64,000 nt of DNA from Kitasatospora sp. NBC_01246 (GCF_036226505.1 NZ_CP108484.1:1302001-1366000), one strand, 5' to 3'; positions 1 through 8,888 are shown, counted from the first letter of the stretch. Numbers and translations are program-made. Notes: generated by a model from the sequence alone, not told the origin.

Positions 1-261
1 GCGCAGCTCGTCGAGCTGGTCGAGGGTGACCCGGCGGAGGGCGCGGGGATCGCCCCAGAGCCGTTCGAGGGTCGCGTCGTGCAGCAGGACGGGCACGCCG
101 TCGCGGGTGAGCCGGACGTCGACCTCCACCGCGTCGGCGCCGGCGGCCAGCGCGGACTCGACGGAGGGCAGGGTGTTCTCGCGGTACCGGTACGGGTCGC
201 CCCGGTGGGCGACGGCGAGCACCGGGCGACGGGTGGCGTCGGAGGCGGCGGTGGGGTTCAT
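1..261 (-). CDS. Glycerophosphodiester phosphodiesterase, partial (C-terminus off window)
   Basis: The first 87 residues of a GDPD-family TIM-barrel enzyme, which hydrolyses glycerophosphodiesters to glycerol-3-phosphate and an alcohol. Visible hallmarks are AHRGDPYRYRENT (catalytic His and Arg near residues 19-20), EVDVRLTRDG (metal-binding Glu/Asp) and VLLHD (second catalytic His). The gene runs off the left edge, so the C-terminal half is missing. The ATG at 261 has GAGGG five bases upstream. An alternative ATG at 273 would overlap the stop of the upstream gene as ATGA, suggesting co-transcription with it. The family call is firm; the substrate is unknown. Confidence 0.88.
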   Translation of the reverse strand, partial: MNPTAASDATRRPVLAVAHRGDPYRYRENTLPSVESALAAGADAVEVDVRLTRDGVPVLLHDATLERLWGDPRALRRVTLDQLDELR

Positions 262-269
262 CGGGGCCC

Positions 270-716
270 TCATCGGATCAGCCCCGCGAGCCACGGGGAC
301 AGGTACTGGTGGGTGACGGACTCGCGGTAGCTCGGCTCGCCCGGCACGGTGACGATCAGCGTGCAGGAGGGCGGGAAGGTCCGCTGCTTCACGTGGACCA
401 GCCCGTTCCAGACCGCGTCGAGGAAGGCGGGCACGCTGTCGCGCGGTACGTCGAAGGCGATGTCCTCGACGGTGACGACCGCCTCGTCGTGGGCGAAGAG
501 CCGGACGGTGAGCCCGGGGCGGCCGGTGATCTCCAGCAGGGCCTCGTGCGGGATCGCGTCGAGTCCTTCGGCGCGGTCGTGGCCGCCGACCAGTCCGGCG
601 AAGGTCTGGTCGCGCCCGATGTCGTGGGAGGCGCGCACCTCGCGGCCGTGCCGGGCGGCCATCGCCTCGACCGCGAACACGGCGCTCTGGGTGGACGGCA
701 GCGGCGGGTGGGGCAT
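270..716 (-). CDS. Conserved hypothetical protein, 148 aa
   Basis: I do not recognise this protein. It has no signal peptide or membrane segment and looks cytosolic. It contains a His/Asp/Arg-containing region (ASHDIGRDQTF, GGHDRAEGLD) and a C-terminal part ending SPWLAGLIR. The ATG at 716 is preceded by an AGAGGA ribosome-binding site. Its stop overlaps or abuts the start of the glycerophosphodiesterase gene, so the two are probably one transcript. Coding bias matches the neighbours. Confidence 0.6.
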   Translation of the reverse strand: MPHPPLPSTQSAVFAVEAMAARHGREVRASHDIGRDQTFAGLVGGHDRAEGLDAIPHEALLEITGRPGLTVRLFAHDEAVVTVEDIAFDVPRDSVPAFLDAVWNGLVHVKQRTFPPSCTLIVTVPGEPSYRESVTHQYLSPWLAGLIR

Positions 717-758
717 CGAGTGGCGGTCCTCTCGTCGGCGGGGGTTCGGCTGTGCGCT

Positions 759-777
759 CGCCCGGCTCTCCCGGGCG
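759..777 (-). terminator. Short inverted repeat after the TOBE regulator gene
   Basis: Seven-base perfect arms CGCCCGG (759-765) and CCGGGCG (771-777) with a five-base loop lie just past the stop of the HTH-TOBE gene. It could be a weak intrinsic terminator. There is no T-run. Confidence 0.35.
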
Positions 778-782
778 GGTGG

Positions 783-1199
783 TCAGCGCAGTTCGACCAT
801 CACATTGGTCGACTTGATGACCGCCGTCGCGGGCGCTCCGGGCACCAGCCGGAGCTCCTCCGCCGACTCCCGGCTGATCAGCGAGACCACCCGGAACGGC
901 CCGGCCTGGATCTCGACCTGCGCGGCCACGTCACCGAGCACCACGTCGGTGACGATGCCGGGGAACCGGTTGCGGGCCGAGGACGGCCGCCCCTCGGCCT
1001 CGGCGTTCTCGGGCCGGGCGAGCTCCCGGGCGAAGGCGGCCAACTGGGCGCCGGGGATGATCCGGTGGCCGTGCTCGTCCCGCTCGGCGGCGACCCGGCC
1101 GGCGTCCACCCAGCGCCGCATGGTGTCCGAGCTCACGCCGAGCATCGCCGCGGCCTCGCCGATCCGGTACGGGTTGACCGGCGCGTCGGACTGGCCCAT
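783..1199 (-). CDS. HTH (MerR/excisionase-like) plus TOBE/Mop domain regulator
   Basis: A 138-residue protein with an N-terminal winged-helix DNA-binding domain (RIGEAAAMLGVSSDTMRRWVDAGR, about residues 11-34 and following) and a C-terminal TOBE/Mop-like domain (about 72-138: VTDVVLGDVAAQVEIQAG through STNVMVEL). Mop/TOBE domains bind molybdate or tungstate, and this two-domain layout is typical of small actinobacterial molybdate-responsive regulators. The ATG at 1199 is chosen because CAGGAG lies eight bases upstream; longer in-frame versions lack this. No molybdate transport genes are adjacent in the window. A perfect palindrome upstream (1247-1262) may be its operator. Confidence 0.82.
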   Translation of the reverse strand: MGQSDAPVNPYRIGEAAAMLGVSSDTMRRWVDAGRVAAERDEHGHRIIPGAQLAAFARELARPENAEAEGRPSSARNRFPGIVTDVVLGDVAAQVEIQAGPFRVVSLISRESAEELRLVPGAPATAVIKSTNVMVELR

Positions 1200-1246
1200 G
1201 TGCGACTCCTGACGGTGGTTCGGTAGCACGTCCGGTGGCGCGTGCG

Positions 1247-1262
1247 GTGTCACGTGTGACAC
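1247..1262. promoter_or_regulatory. 16-bp palindrome upstream of the TOBE regulator
   Basis: GTGTCAC-GT-GTGACAC is a perfect seven-base inverted repeat with a two-base spacer, 48 bases upstream of the regulator start. Its size and position fit an autoregulatory operator. No known consensus is claimed. Confidence 0.5.
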
Positions 1263-1394
1263 CCCGTCCGGCTTCCCGGCGGGGCGGCGGCGCGGTCCGG
1301 CCGCCCCCGCCATCCTGCCGTACCGTCCGCCCGCCCGGCCAAGCGGAGCACCGTACGCCCGCCAGGGCCGCCCCCCGCGCCCGGTCCGGTGCGC

Positions 1395-2597
1395 CTAGGG
1401 CTCGCCGAAGAGGTCGCGCCGGACGGCGTCGCCGGCGGTGAGGACGGCGCCGGCGAGCACCGCGCCGCCGCCCGCCGTACCGGCCCGGACCTCGGTGCGC
1501 AGCGGGGAGAGCCCGGCCAGGCGGCGTTCGACCCGGCCGGCGAGTTCGGCCCCGCCGGCCCGGCCGACCTCGCCGCCGAGGACGACACAGCCCGGGTCGA
1601 GGACGACGCAGACCGCCGAGGCGCCGACCGCGATCCGCTCGGCCAGCTCGTCCAGGAACGGCCCGCCCGGCTCGCCCTCGCCGCACGCGCCGAGCGCCGT
1701 CCGGACGGCGGCCTCGGCGGCCGCGGCGTCGTCGGCCGGGCCGGCGGGCAGGCCGTGGGCGCGGGCGAGGCCGCAGACCGCCGCGCTGCCGACCAGGCCG
1801 TGGAACCCGCCCTCGCACCCGGCGGCGCTGGGCAGGCCCGCGGTGCCGGGGACGGGCAGGAAGCAGATCTCGCCGGTGCCGCCGGAGGCGCCGCGGCGCA
1901 GCCTCCCGTCGAGGATCACCGCGGCACCGACGCTGTGGCCGAGCCAGACCAGGACGAAGGTCTGCTGCCCCCGGGCGACGCCGATCCGGTACTCGGCGCG
2001 GCCGGCCAGGTTGACCTCGTTCTCCAGGATCACCTCGGTGCCGGGCAGTGCCTCCAGGGCGGTGAGCAGTTCGGCGTGCCAGCTCGGCAGCGCACCGGTG
2101 CTGTAGAGCCGGCCGGTGGCGGGGGCGACCAGTCCGGGGGCGCCGACGGCGACGGTGTGCAGCCGGTCCACCCCGGCCCGGCCCGCGGTCTCGCGCAGGG
2201 TGCGGACGATCCGTTCCGCCGTACCGGCGTCGCCCCGGCCCTCGACCGCCAGCTCGGCGGAGGCCAGGGTGTGCCCGGTCAGGTCGGCGACGACCAGGCT
2301 GACCCCGCCCGCCCGGACGTCGATCGCGGCGAGGTGGGCGCGCGAGGCGACCAGCGCGTACAGCCGGGCGTTGGGGCCGCGCCGCTGCTCGCCGCGCTCG
2401 CCGACCACGGCGACCAGGCCGGTCCGCTGCAGTCGTTCCAGCAGGTCGGCGACGGTGGGGCGGGAGAGCCCGGTGAGGTCGCGGAGCTCGGTGGCGGTCA
2501 GTGGCCCCTGGTCGAGCAGCAGGTTGAGCGCCAGCCGGTCGTTGATCGCCCGGGCGGTGCTCGGCGTGGCCGTACGCACGGTGGTCATGGGCGTCAT
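1395..2597 (-). CDS. ROK-family transcriptional regulator
   Basis: A 400-residue protein with an N-terminal winged helix (ARAINDRLALNLLLDQGPLTATELRDLTGLSRPTVADLLERL, about 14-55) followed by a ROK sugar-kinase-like fold (AIDVRAGGVSLVVADLTG; VAVGAPGLV; ENEVNLAGRAEYRIG; WLGHSVGAAVILDGRL; GGTGEICFLPV). Such proteins sense sugars and repress carbohydrate uptake or catabolism. The usual ROK CxCGxxGC zinc motif is represented only by AAGCEGG, so zinc binding is doubtful. The gene is divergent from an MFS transporter gene, with an inverted repeat between them, so local control of that transporter is a fair inference. Confidence 0.88.
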   Translation of the reverse strand: MTPMTTVRTATPSTARAINDRLALNLLLDQGPLTATELRDLTGLSRPTVADLLERLQRTGLVAVVGERGEQRRGPNARLYALVASRAHLAAIDVRAGGVSLVVADLTGHTLASAELAVEGRGDAGTAERIVRTLRETAGRAGVDRLHTVAVGAPGLVAPATGRLYSTGALPSWHAELLTALEALPGTEVILENEVNLAGRAEYRIGVARGQQTFVLVWLGHSVGAAVILDGRLRRGASGGTGEICFLPVPGTAGLPSAAGCEGGFHGLVGSAAVCGLARAHGLPAGPADDAAAAEAAVRTALGACGEGEPGGPFLDELAERIAVGASAVCVVLDPGCVVLGGEVGRAGGAELAGRVERRLAGLSPLRTEVRAGTAGGGAVLAGAVLTAGDAVRRDLFGEP

Positions 2598-2613
2598 CCT
2601 TCCAGAGTGTTTC

Positions 2614-2634
2614 TATCAGGGTCCCTTCCTGATA
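2614..2634. promoter_or_regulatory. Inverted repeat between ROK regulator and MFS gene
   Basis: TATCAGG (2614-2620) and CCTGATA (2628-2634) form perfect seven-base arms with a seven-base spacer inside an unusually AT-rich patch. It is 17 bases from the ROK start codon and sits in the divergent promoter region. It is a likely operator for the adjacent ROK protein. Confidence 0.55.
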
Positions 2635-2746
2635 ATTTATCGGACGACGCCACCCGCGCACGAACCACGCGATGGCGGGCATCACTCAACAGGAACCACC
2701 CCACAGGGCACCGTCGCGCCACGGCGCGGCCGGGAGGGAACACCGG

Positions 2747-4021
2747 ATGACCGACAGCCTGACCACAGGACCACCTCACGGCCGGCCGGCCGCCGGGCCC
2801 CTGGCGCACCCGCGCCGCGCCAGGGCGAGCATCGCGCTGGTCTTCGCCGTGCACGGCGCGGTCGGCGGCACCTTCGTCACCCGCATTCCCTGGCTCCAGG
2901 ACCGGCTGGACCTCTCCCCCGGCCAGCTCGGGCTCGCCCTGGTGATGCCGGCCATCGGCTCCTCCCTCGCGATGCCGCTGGCCGGCCGGTTCGTCCACCG
3001 CTACGGGGGCCGGGCCGCGGTGCGCGGGCTGCTGTCGATCTGGTGCCTGGCGCTCACCCTCCCCGCCCTCGCCCCCTCGCTGCCGCTGCTCTGCCTGTTC
3101 CTGCTCGCCTACGGTGCGACGGCGGGCATGGCGGACGTGGCGATGAACGCCCAGGGCGTGGAGGTCGAACAGCGGCTGGGCCGCTCGATCATGTCCGGAC
3201 TGCACGGGATGTGGAGCGCGGGCGGGCTGGTGGCCTCGGCCTTCGGCATCCTCGCCGCCCACCAGGACCTCGACGCCCGGCTCCAGCTGGCCGTCACCGC
3301 CGTGGTGCTCCTCTGCCTGGCCCAGCCGGTCTGCCGGGGCCTGCCCGACCTGCGGGCGGCCGAGGAGGACGAGGCCCCGCCGCGCTTCGCCCTGCCGCCG
3401 CGCAGCTCGCTCGTGATCGGCCTGGTGGGCTTCTGCGCGGTGTTCGCCGAGGGCGCCTCGATGGACTGGAGCGGCGTCTACCTCAAGGACGTCACCGGCG
3501 CCTCGGCCACCGTCGCGGCCGCCTCGTACACCGCGTTCGCGCTCACCATGGCCGCCAGCCGGCTGGCGGGCGACGCGGCGATCCGCCGCCTGGGCGCCGT
3601 GCGGGCGACCAGGATCAGCGGCGCGGTCGCCACCACGGGCGGCGTCCTGGTGGTCCTCGCCGACAGCCCGGCCCCGGCCATCGCGGGGTTCGCGCTGATC
3701 GGCATCGGCATCGCCGTCGTCGTCCCGCTCGCCTTCGCGGCCGCCGGCCGGATCGGCACCAACCCGAGCCAGGCCATCGCCGGCGTCGCGACGGTCACCT
3801 ACACCTCGGGCCTGGTGGCGCCGGCCATCATCGGGGCGCTCGCCCAGGCCACCTCGCTCACCGTCTCCTTCGGCGTGGTCGCGGCGCTCGCCTTCGCCCT
3901 GCTGCTGAGCGCCGGCGCCCTGCGCCGGGCCGAGCCGGGCGCCGGGGCGGCGGCCACCGACCACCCGCCGACCGCCGGGAAGCGGGCCACCGAAAATGTG
4001 ATCGCACCGTTCTCGAAATAG
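2747..4021 (+). CDS. MFS transporter, YbjJ-like
   Basis: A 424-residue, about 12-helix major facilitator permease. The segment MADVAMNAQGVEVEQRLG followed by SGLHGMWSAGGLVAS (about residues 125-160) resembles the YbjJ-type subgroup of inner-membrane MFS proteins. The substrate is unknown. The ATG at 2747 is preceded by GGGAGGGA; an upstream in-frame start would add 25 residues without a ribosome-binding site. It is divergent from the ROK regulator and probably controlled by it. Confidence 0.85.
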   Translation: MTDSLTTGPPHGRPAAGPLAHPRRARASIALVFAVHGAVGGTFVTRIPWLQDRLDLSPGQLGLALVMPAIGSSLAMPLAGRFVHRYGGRAAVRGLLSIWCLALTLPALAPSLPLLCLFLLAYGATAGMADVAMNAQGVEVEQRLGRSIMSGLHGMWSAGGLVASAFGILAAHQDLDARLQLAVTAVVLLCLAQPVCRGLPDLRAAEEDEAPPRFALPPRSSLVIGLVGFCAVFAEGASMDWSGVYLKDVTGASATVAAASYTAFALTMAASRLAGDAAIRRLGAVRATRISGAVATTGGVLVVLADSPAPAIAGFALIGIGIAVVVPLAFAAAGRIGTNPSQAIAGVATVTYTSGLVAPAIIGALAQATSLTVSFGVVAALAFALLLSAGALRRAEPGAGAAATDHPPTAGKRATENVIAPFSK

Positions 4022-4077
4022 CCTTACCAAGGTAATTCTCGGGCGATATAGTGGCCCCGCACAATTGAATTCTTCGC

Positions 4078-4116
4078 TAATATCGCCGACTGTCGGATGC
4101 ATGGAGCATCCGGCAG
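4078..4116 (+). promoter_or_regulatory. Possible -10 box and 5'-UTR hairpin before dienelactone hydrolase
   Basis: TAATAT at 4078-4083 is a plausible -10 hexamer in an AT-rich patch. Just downstream, CTGTCGGATGC (4090-4100) and GCATCCGGCAG (4106-4116) pair with one wobble around a five-base loop. This would place a hairpin or operator at the start of the transcript. No convincing -35 is visible. Confidence 0.4.
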
Positions 4117-4143
4117 TTCCGCGACCAGTGGAGGAATTCTCCC

Positions 4144-4929
4144 GTGTGCTACGACGCCGACTCCGCGCCCCCCGCCTTCACCCCCGCCGGCAGCGCCCTG
4201 GCCGAATCCGCCGATCTCACCCTCGTCTCGGGCGACGGCACGGAATTCGCCGCCTTCCTGGCCCGGCCGGTCCGGCCGACCGGCCGCGGCGTACTCGTCC
4301 TGCCGGACAACCGGGGCCTTTCCGATTTCTACCGGGCGACCGCCGTCCGGCTCGCCGAACAGGGCCACCCGGCACTCGCCGTCGATTACTACGGGCGCAC
4401 CGCCGGCGCCGGGCCGCGGGAGCGCGGGCCGGAATTCGGCGAGCTCCCGCACCTGTTGCCGCACCTGCTCGCCCTCACCCCGGACGGCCTCGACGCCGAC
4501 CTCACCGCGGGCATCGGCCGGCTGCGCGCGACCGGCGTCACCGAGGTCGTCGCCCTGGGCTTCTGCTTCGGCGGCCGCCAGGCGTTCCGGGCCGCCGCCC
4601 CCCGGTTCGGCCTCGCCGGTGTGATCGGCTACTACGGCTACCCCGACGCCATCAACGGCGCCCCCGGCCCCATCCAGCTCGCCCCCGGGCTGACCGCCCC
4701 CGTGCTCGCCTTCTGGGGCGGCGCCGACGAGCACATCCCCGCCGAGACGGTCGCCGCCTTCGACGCGGCCCTCACGGCAGCCGGCTGTTCACACGAGTTC
4801 ATGACTTTTCCTCAGGCGCCGCACAACTTTTTCGAACTGGGCGCCGTCGAACACACCGACGCGGCCAGGGAGTCCTGGCTGCGCCTGCTGGCCTTCGCCG
4901 CCGCCCCGGGCCCGTCCGGAGCGGCCTGA
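4144..4929 (+). CDS. Dienelactone hydrolase family protein
   Basis: A 261-residue alpha/beta hydrolase. The nucleophile motif GFCFGG places Cys141 at the elbow; Asp195 (GGADEHIP) and His227 (QAPHNFF) complete the Cys-Asp-His triad typical of dienelactone hydrolases. The family acts on lactones and related esters; the substrate here is unknown. It starts with GTG at 4144 with GGAGG nine bases upstream. No aromatic degradation genes lie next to it, so a general detoxification or biosynthetic role is possible. Confidence 0.87.
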   Translation: MCYDADSAPPAFTPAGSALAESADLTLVSGDGTEFAAFLARPVRPTGRGVLVLPDNRGLSDFYRATAVRLAEQGHPALAVDYYGRTAGAGPRERGPEFGELPHLLPHLLALTPDGLDADLTAGIGRLRATGVTEVVALGFCFGGRQAFRAAAPRFGLAGVIGYYGYPDAINGAPGPIQLAPGLTAPVLAFWGGADEHIPAETVAAFDAALTAAGCSHEFMTFPQAPHNFFELGAVEHTDAARESWLRLLAFAAAPGPSGAA

Positions 4930-4969
4930 CCCGGCCGGCGACCGTCACGTCCACAGCACAGGGGGACTC

Positions 4970-5518
4970 ATGACCGGCCGAACCAGCAGCAAGCGACGCG
5001 TCGGCTCCGCCGCCGCCGTCGTCACCCTCGCCCTCGGCGGCGCCCTGGCGGCCGCCGCGCCCGCCTCGGCGGCGGGCATGAACTACAAGCCGATCAGCAC
5101 CGCCACCGACGTCGAGGTCCGGGTGCAGTCGAGCGGCAAGTGCCTGGAGGTCGCCGACTGGCGCACCGACGACGGCGCCCCGGTCCGCCAGTGGACCTGC
5201 ACCGGCGGCGACAACCAGAAGTGGCGGTTCACCGACGGCTACGCCGTCAACGTCCACAGCGGCAAGTGCCTGGAGATCCCCGGCTACTCCACCGCCCCGG
5301 CCGCCCGGGCCGACCAGTGGACCTGCGACAAGGGCGCCAACCAGCGCTGGGGGGTCGTCAACGACAGCCAGGGCTCGCTGGCCGTCGTCAACTTCCACAG
5401 CGACCTCGTGCTCGACGTCAACAGCGGGACCGCCGCCGACGGTGCCCCGGCGATCCAGTGGTACCCGACCGGCGTGTCCAACCAGCGCTGGTACTTCAAC
5501 CCGTCCGTGGTGCTGTAG
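4970..5518 (+). CDS. Secreted ricin-type beta-trefoil lectin domain protein (copy 1)
   Basis: A 182-residue protein with a Sec signal peptide (RR near residues 9-10, hydrophobic core, cleavage likely after ASA about residue 34) and a single beta-trefoil. Three QxW-type motifs mark the subdomains: NQKW (82-85), NQRW (124-127) and NQRW (171-174), each preceded by a QW dipeptide. The family binds carbohydrate, usually as a module on glycosidases; here it stands alone with no catalytic domain. It is the first of three tandem paralogues sharing a nearly identical stretch beginning DWRTDDGAP. Confidence 0.85.
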   Translation: MTGRTSSKRRVGSAAAVVTLALGGALAAAAPASAAGMNYKPISTATDVEVRVQSSGKCLEVADWRTDDGAPVRQWTCTGGDNQKWRFTDGYAVNVHSGKCLEIPGYSTAPAARADQWTCDKGANQRWGVVNDSQGSLAVVNFHSDLVLDVNSGTAADGAPAIQWYPTGVSNQRWYFNPSVVL

Positions 5519-5603
5519 AGCCGGCCCCGCCCCGGCGGGGAGCACCGCCACCCCGCCGGGCACCCCGGCAGACCCGAGCACCGCACCGACCCAGGGGGAC
5601 CAG

Positions 5604-6146
5604 ATGACCGACCGCTCCACAACGGGGCGACGCCTCGTCCCGACCGTCACCGCCCTCGCCCTCGCCACCGGCCTGGCCGTCGCCGCACCGGCCGGCCCGG
5701 CCCGGGCGGCGACCTCCGCCCCCTTCCAGATCGGGAACCTCGCCACCTACAAGTGCCTGGAGGCGGCCGACTGGCGCACCGACGACGGCGCCCCGGTCCG
5801 CCAGTGGACCTGCACCGGCGGCGACAACCAGAAGTGGGTCTGGACCGACGCCGACCAGCTCGTCAACGTCCACAGCGGCAAGTGCCTGGAGATCCCGGGG
5901 TACAGCGGCGACCCCGGCACCGCGGTCGGCCAGTGGACCTGCAACGGCGGCGCGAACCAGGTCTGGAGCGACGCGAGCCGGCTGCACAGCGGGCTCCGCC
6001 ACCTCGTCAACGCCCACAGCGGCCGCTACCTCGACGTGGCCGGTGGCAGCACCGCCGACGGCGCGCCGGTGATCCAGTGGGGCCTCAACGGGGCGGACAA
6101 CCAGGTCTGGTACTACTCGCCGTTCCCGCCCGGACCGCACCACTGA
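5604..6146 (+). CDS. Secreted ricin-type beta-trefoil lectin domain protein (copy 2)
   Basis: A 180-residue paralogue of the previous gene. The signal peptide ends near ARAA (about residue 36) and a beta-trefoil follows with NQKW, NQVW and NQVW. The ATG at 5604 follows a purine-rich CAGGGGGACCAG; the longer upstream frame is out of register with the paralogues. The DWRTDDGAPVRQWTC block is identical to copy 1, which suggests recent duplication or gene conversion. Its position, 85 bases after copy 1, fits one transcript. Confidence 0.85.
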   Translation: MTDRSTTGRRLVPTVTALALATGLAVAAPAGPARAATSAPFQIGNLATYKCLEAADWRTDDGAPVRQWTCTGGDNQKWVWTDADQLVNVHSGKCLEIPGYSGDPGTAVGQWTCNGGANQVWSDASRLHSGLRHLVNAHSGRYLDVAGGSTADGAPVIQWGLNGADNQVWYYSPFPPGPHH

Positions 6147-6189
6147 CCATGCCGAAGCCCGCCCGACCACCCGACACCAGGGGGATCCG

Positions 6190-6759
6190 ATGACCGCGCT
6201 CCGCACCGCTCAGCTCCGCACCTCTCCGTTCCACCGCCTCGGCGCGGCCACCGCGGCGCTCGCCGCGGCCGGCGTGCTCACCGCCGCCGTCCCGACCACG
6301 GCGCAGGCCTCCGTCCCGGTCGTCGTGACCAGCCCGACCGAGGTCCGCAACGCCATCACCAACAAGTGCCTGGAGGTCACCGACTGGCGCACCGACGACG
6401 GCGCCCCGATCCGCCAGTGGACCTGCACCGGCGGCGACAACCAGAAGTGGGCCTGGACCGACGCGAACCAGCTCGTCAACGTCCACAGCGGCAAGTGCCT
6501 GGAGATCCCCGGCTTCAGCACCGCCTGGGGCGTCCAGGCCGACCAGTGGGACTGCAACGGCGGGCTCAACCAGATCTGGTCGGAGACCGTCGTCCACCAC
6601 AGCGGCATCCGCTCGCTGACCAACCGCAGCAGCGGCCTCGTGCTGGACCTCCCCGGGACCAACCCCGCCGACGGCACCCCGATCATCCAGTGGGAGCGCA
6701 ACTACGGCTTCAACCAGGCCTGGATCTACTCCCCCGCCCAGCACGGCACGCCCAGCTGA
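6190..6759 (+). CDS. Secreted ricin-type beta-trefoil lectin domain protein (copy 3)
   Basis: A 189-residue third paralogue with a longer signal region (hydrophobic about 20-35, cleavage near AQAS about residue 40). It has a beta-trefoil with NQKW, NQIW and NQAW. It shares the DWRTDDGAP and GGDNQKW blocks and the NVHSGKCLEIPG block with copies 1 and 2 but diverges more in the C-terminal third. It is probably the oldest copy or under different selection. No catalytic domain is present. Confidence 0.84.
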   Translation: MTALRTAQLRTSPFHRLGAATAALAAAGVLTAAVPTTAQASVPVVVTSPTEVRNAITNKCLEVTDWRTDDGAPIRQWTCTGGDNQKWAWTDANQLVNVHSGKCLEIPGFSTAWGVQADQWDCNGGLNQIWSETVVHHSGIRSLTNRSSGLVLDLPGTNPADGTPIIQWERNYGFNQAWIYSPAQHGTPS

Positions 6760-6795
6760 CCGGCGGCCGCGTCAGAAGCCGCCGCCTCAGGGCCG

Positions 6796-6831
6796 CCCGG
6801 TGACCGGCCGGTCGCCGGGGGGGTCACCGGG
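6796..6831 (+). terminator. Inverted repeat after the lectin gene array
   Basis: Ten-base perfect arms CCCGGTGACC (6796-6805) and GGTCACCGGG (6822-6831) enclose a GC-rich 16-base loop that contains a smaller repeat. The location after the third lectin stop fits a terminator for the array. No T-run follows. Confidence 0.45.
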
Positions 6832-6866
6832 GTGAACCCAACGCCCGGAGCACCGGGCCGCCCGGT

Positions 6867-6872
6867 TAGGCT
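6867..6872 (+). promoter_or_regulatory. Leaderless-type -10 box before the TVP38 gene
   Basis: TAGGCT ends six bases before the GTG at 6879. This spacing is typical of actinobacterial leaderless transcripts and supports the GTG start, which has no ribosome-binding site. Confidence 0.5.
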
Positions 6873-6878
6873 CGGGCG

Positions 6879-7613
<735 letters not shown>

Positions 7614-7696
7614 GCCGGACAGCCCGGCCGGCGGCCCGGCGCGCCCGGCGACTATTCGGTCGCCCCGGCCCCACCGGGTGCGCCAGGATGGCCGCC

Positions 7697-8227
7697 ATGA
7701 CCAACGACCCGATCCCCGCCGTCGACCGGCCCGAGCCCCCGTTCGCGGCGGACGAGACGGCGATGCTCACCGCGTGGCTGGAGTTCCACCGCGCCACCCT
7801 CGCCCGCAAGTGCGAGGGGCTGGGCGCCGACCAACTGCGGCTGCGCGCCGTCCCGCCGTCCTCGCTCTCGCTGCTCGGCCTGGTCCGGCACATGGCGGAG
7901 GTCGAGCGCTACTGGTTCCGGATCATCCTGCTCGGCGAGGAGCCCGGCACCGCGGGCCTCTACTGGACCGAGCAGCACCCGGACGGCGACTTCGACTTCG
8001 TCGACTCCGCCGACGCCGCGGAGGACTTCGCCACCTGGCAGGGGCAGATCACGGCCGCCCGGGCCGCCTGCGAGGGCCTGCCGCCGGAGACGGTCGGCAA
8101 GCGACCGCGCCAGGGACGGGAGGTGACGCTCCGCTGGATCCTGGTCCACATGATCGAGGAGTACGCCCGGCACAACGGTCACGCGGATCTGCTGCGCGAA
8201 TTGGTCGACGGCGTCACCGGCGAGTGA
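7697..8227 (+). CDS. DinB family protein (DUF664)
   Basis: A 176-residue four-helix-bundle protein of the DinB/DUF664 family. Candidate metal-binding His residues are seen in LVRHMAEVERYWF, LVHMIEEYARHNGHADLLRE and the N-terminal EFHRATLARK. The HMIEEYARHNGH pattern near the C-terminus is the family signature. Enzymatic members include mycothiol-dependent transferases. The ATG at 7697 is preferred; ATG 7688 is nine bases upstream. Confidence 0.83.
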   Translation: MTNDPIPAVDRPEPPFAADETAMLTAWLEFHRATLARKCEGLGADQLRLRAVPPSSLSLLGLVRHMAEVERYWFRIILLGEEPGTAGLYWTEQHPDGDFDFVDSADAAEDFATWQGQITAARAACEGLPPETVGKRPRQGREVTLRWILVHMIEEYARHNGHADLLRELVDGVTGE

Positions 8228-8243
8228 AATCGTTCCCACATCG

Positions 8244-8288
8244 TTGACAGAAGGTCAATTCGGCGGTGACCACGACCGATATGGTCTA
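8244..8288. promoter_or_regulatory. Two small inverted repeats upstream of the SepF-like gene
   Basis: TTGAC-AGAAG-GTCAA (8244-8258) and GACC-GATAT-GGTC (8276-8288) lie in the 268-base gap between the DinB and SepF-like genes. The TTGACA at 8244 also resembles a -35 box, but no clear -10 is found at the right distance. They may be operator sites. Confidence 0.3.
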
Positions 8289-8495
8289 CGCGCGCAACCG
8301 TCCGCCGTTCCGCTGCGTCGCAACTGTTGCCCGGGTTCGCCCGGGTTTCCGGCGCGGCACGACTCGTACGGGGGTCGCGAGCGGGCACGGGACCGGTGAT
8401 CAGTGCGATACTCGGACAGTTCCGACGAGTGGATGACGTGTCAAAAGGACACGCGCACCGGGGGACCTGTACGGAACGAGGCAGGGAGGCGCGGC

Positions 8496-8888
8496 ATGGG
8501 AGCACTTCGCGACGAGCACCACAACGGGTGGCTGATGCCCTCCGGGAACTACCCGGCCGCGGTGTACGACGACGAGTGGATCGAGCAGGAGACGGTACCG
8601 TCCTCCCCGGCTCCCACGAAGATCGTCTCCCTGCGGCCGACGGGCTTCGAGGCCGCGCGAACGGTCGGCGAGCACATCCGGGCGAGCATCCCGGTGGTCA
8701 TGGACCTCACCGAGATGGACGAGGCCGAGGCCAAGCGCATGGTCGACTTCGCCTCCGGGCTGATCTTCGGCACCTGCGGCGGGATCGAGCGGATCGCCCG
8801 CCGGGTCTTCCTGCTCACGCCGGCGGACGTCGAGGTGATGGTCATCGACCGACCGCTGGACGAGACCGGGTTCTACAACCAGAGCTGA
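8496..8888 (+). CDS. SepF-like cell-division protein (paralogue)
   Basis: A 130-residue SepF-domain protein. SepF anchors FtsZ to the membrane and tubulates membranes. The DUF552 core runs about residues 40-120: KIVSLRPTGFEAARTVGEHIRASIPVVMDLTEMD, then RMVDFASGLIFGTCGGIERIARRVFLLTP. It is shorter than the main SepF (about 200 aa) and is not next to ftsZ or ylm genes, so it is likely one of the extra SepF-like proteins streptomycetes carry. The ATG at 8496 is chosen for the GGGAGG six bases upstream. Confidence 0.87.
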   Translation: MGALRDEHHNGWLMPSGNYPAAVYDDEWIEQETVPSSPAPTKIVSLRPTGFEAARTVGEHIRASIPVVMDLTEMDEAEAKRMVDFASGLIFGTCGGIERIARRVFLLTPADVEVMVIDRPLDETGFYNQS

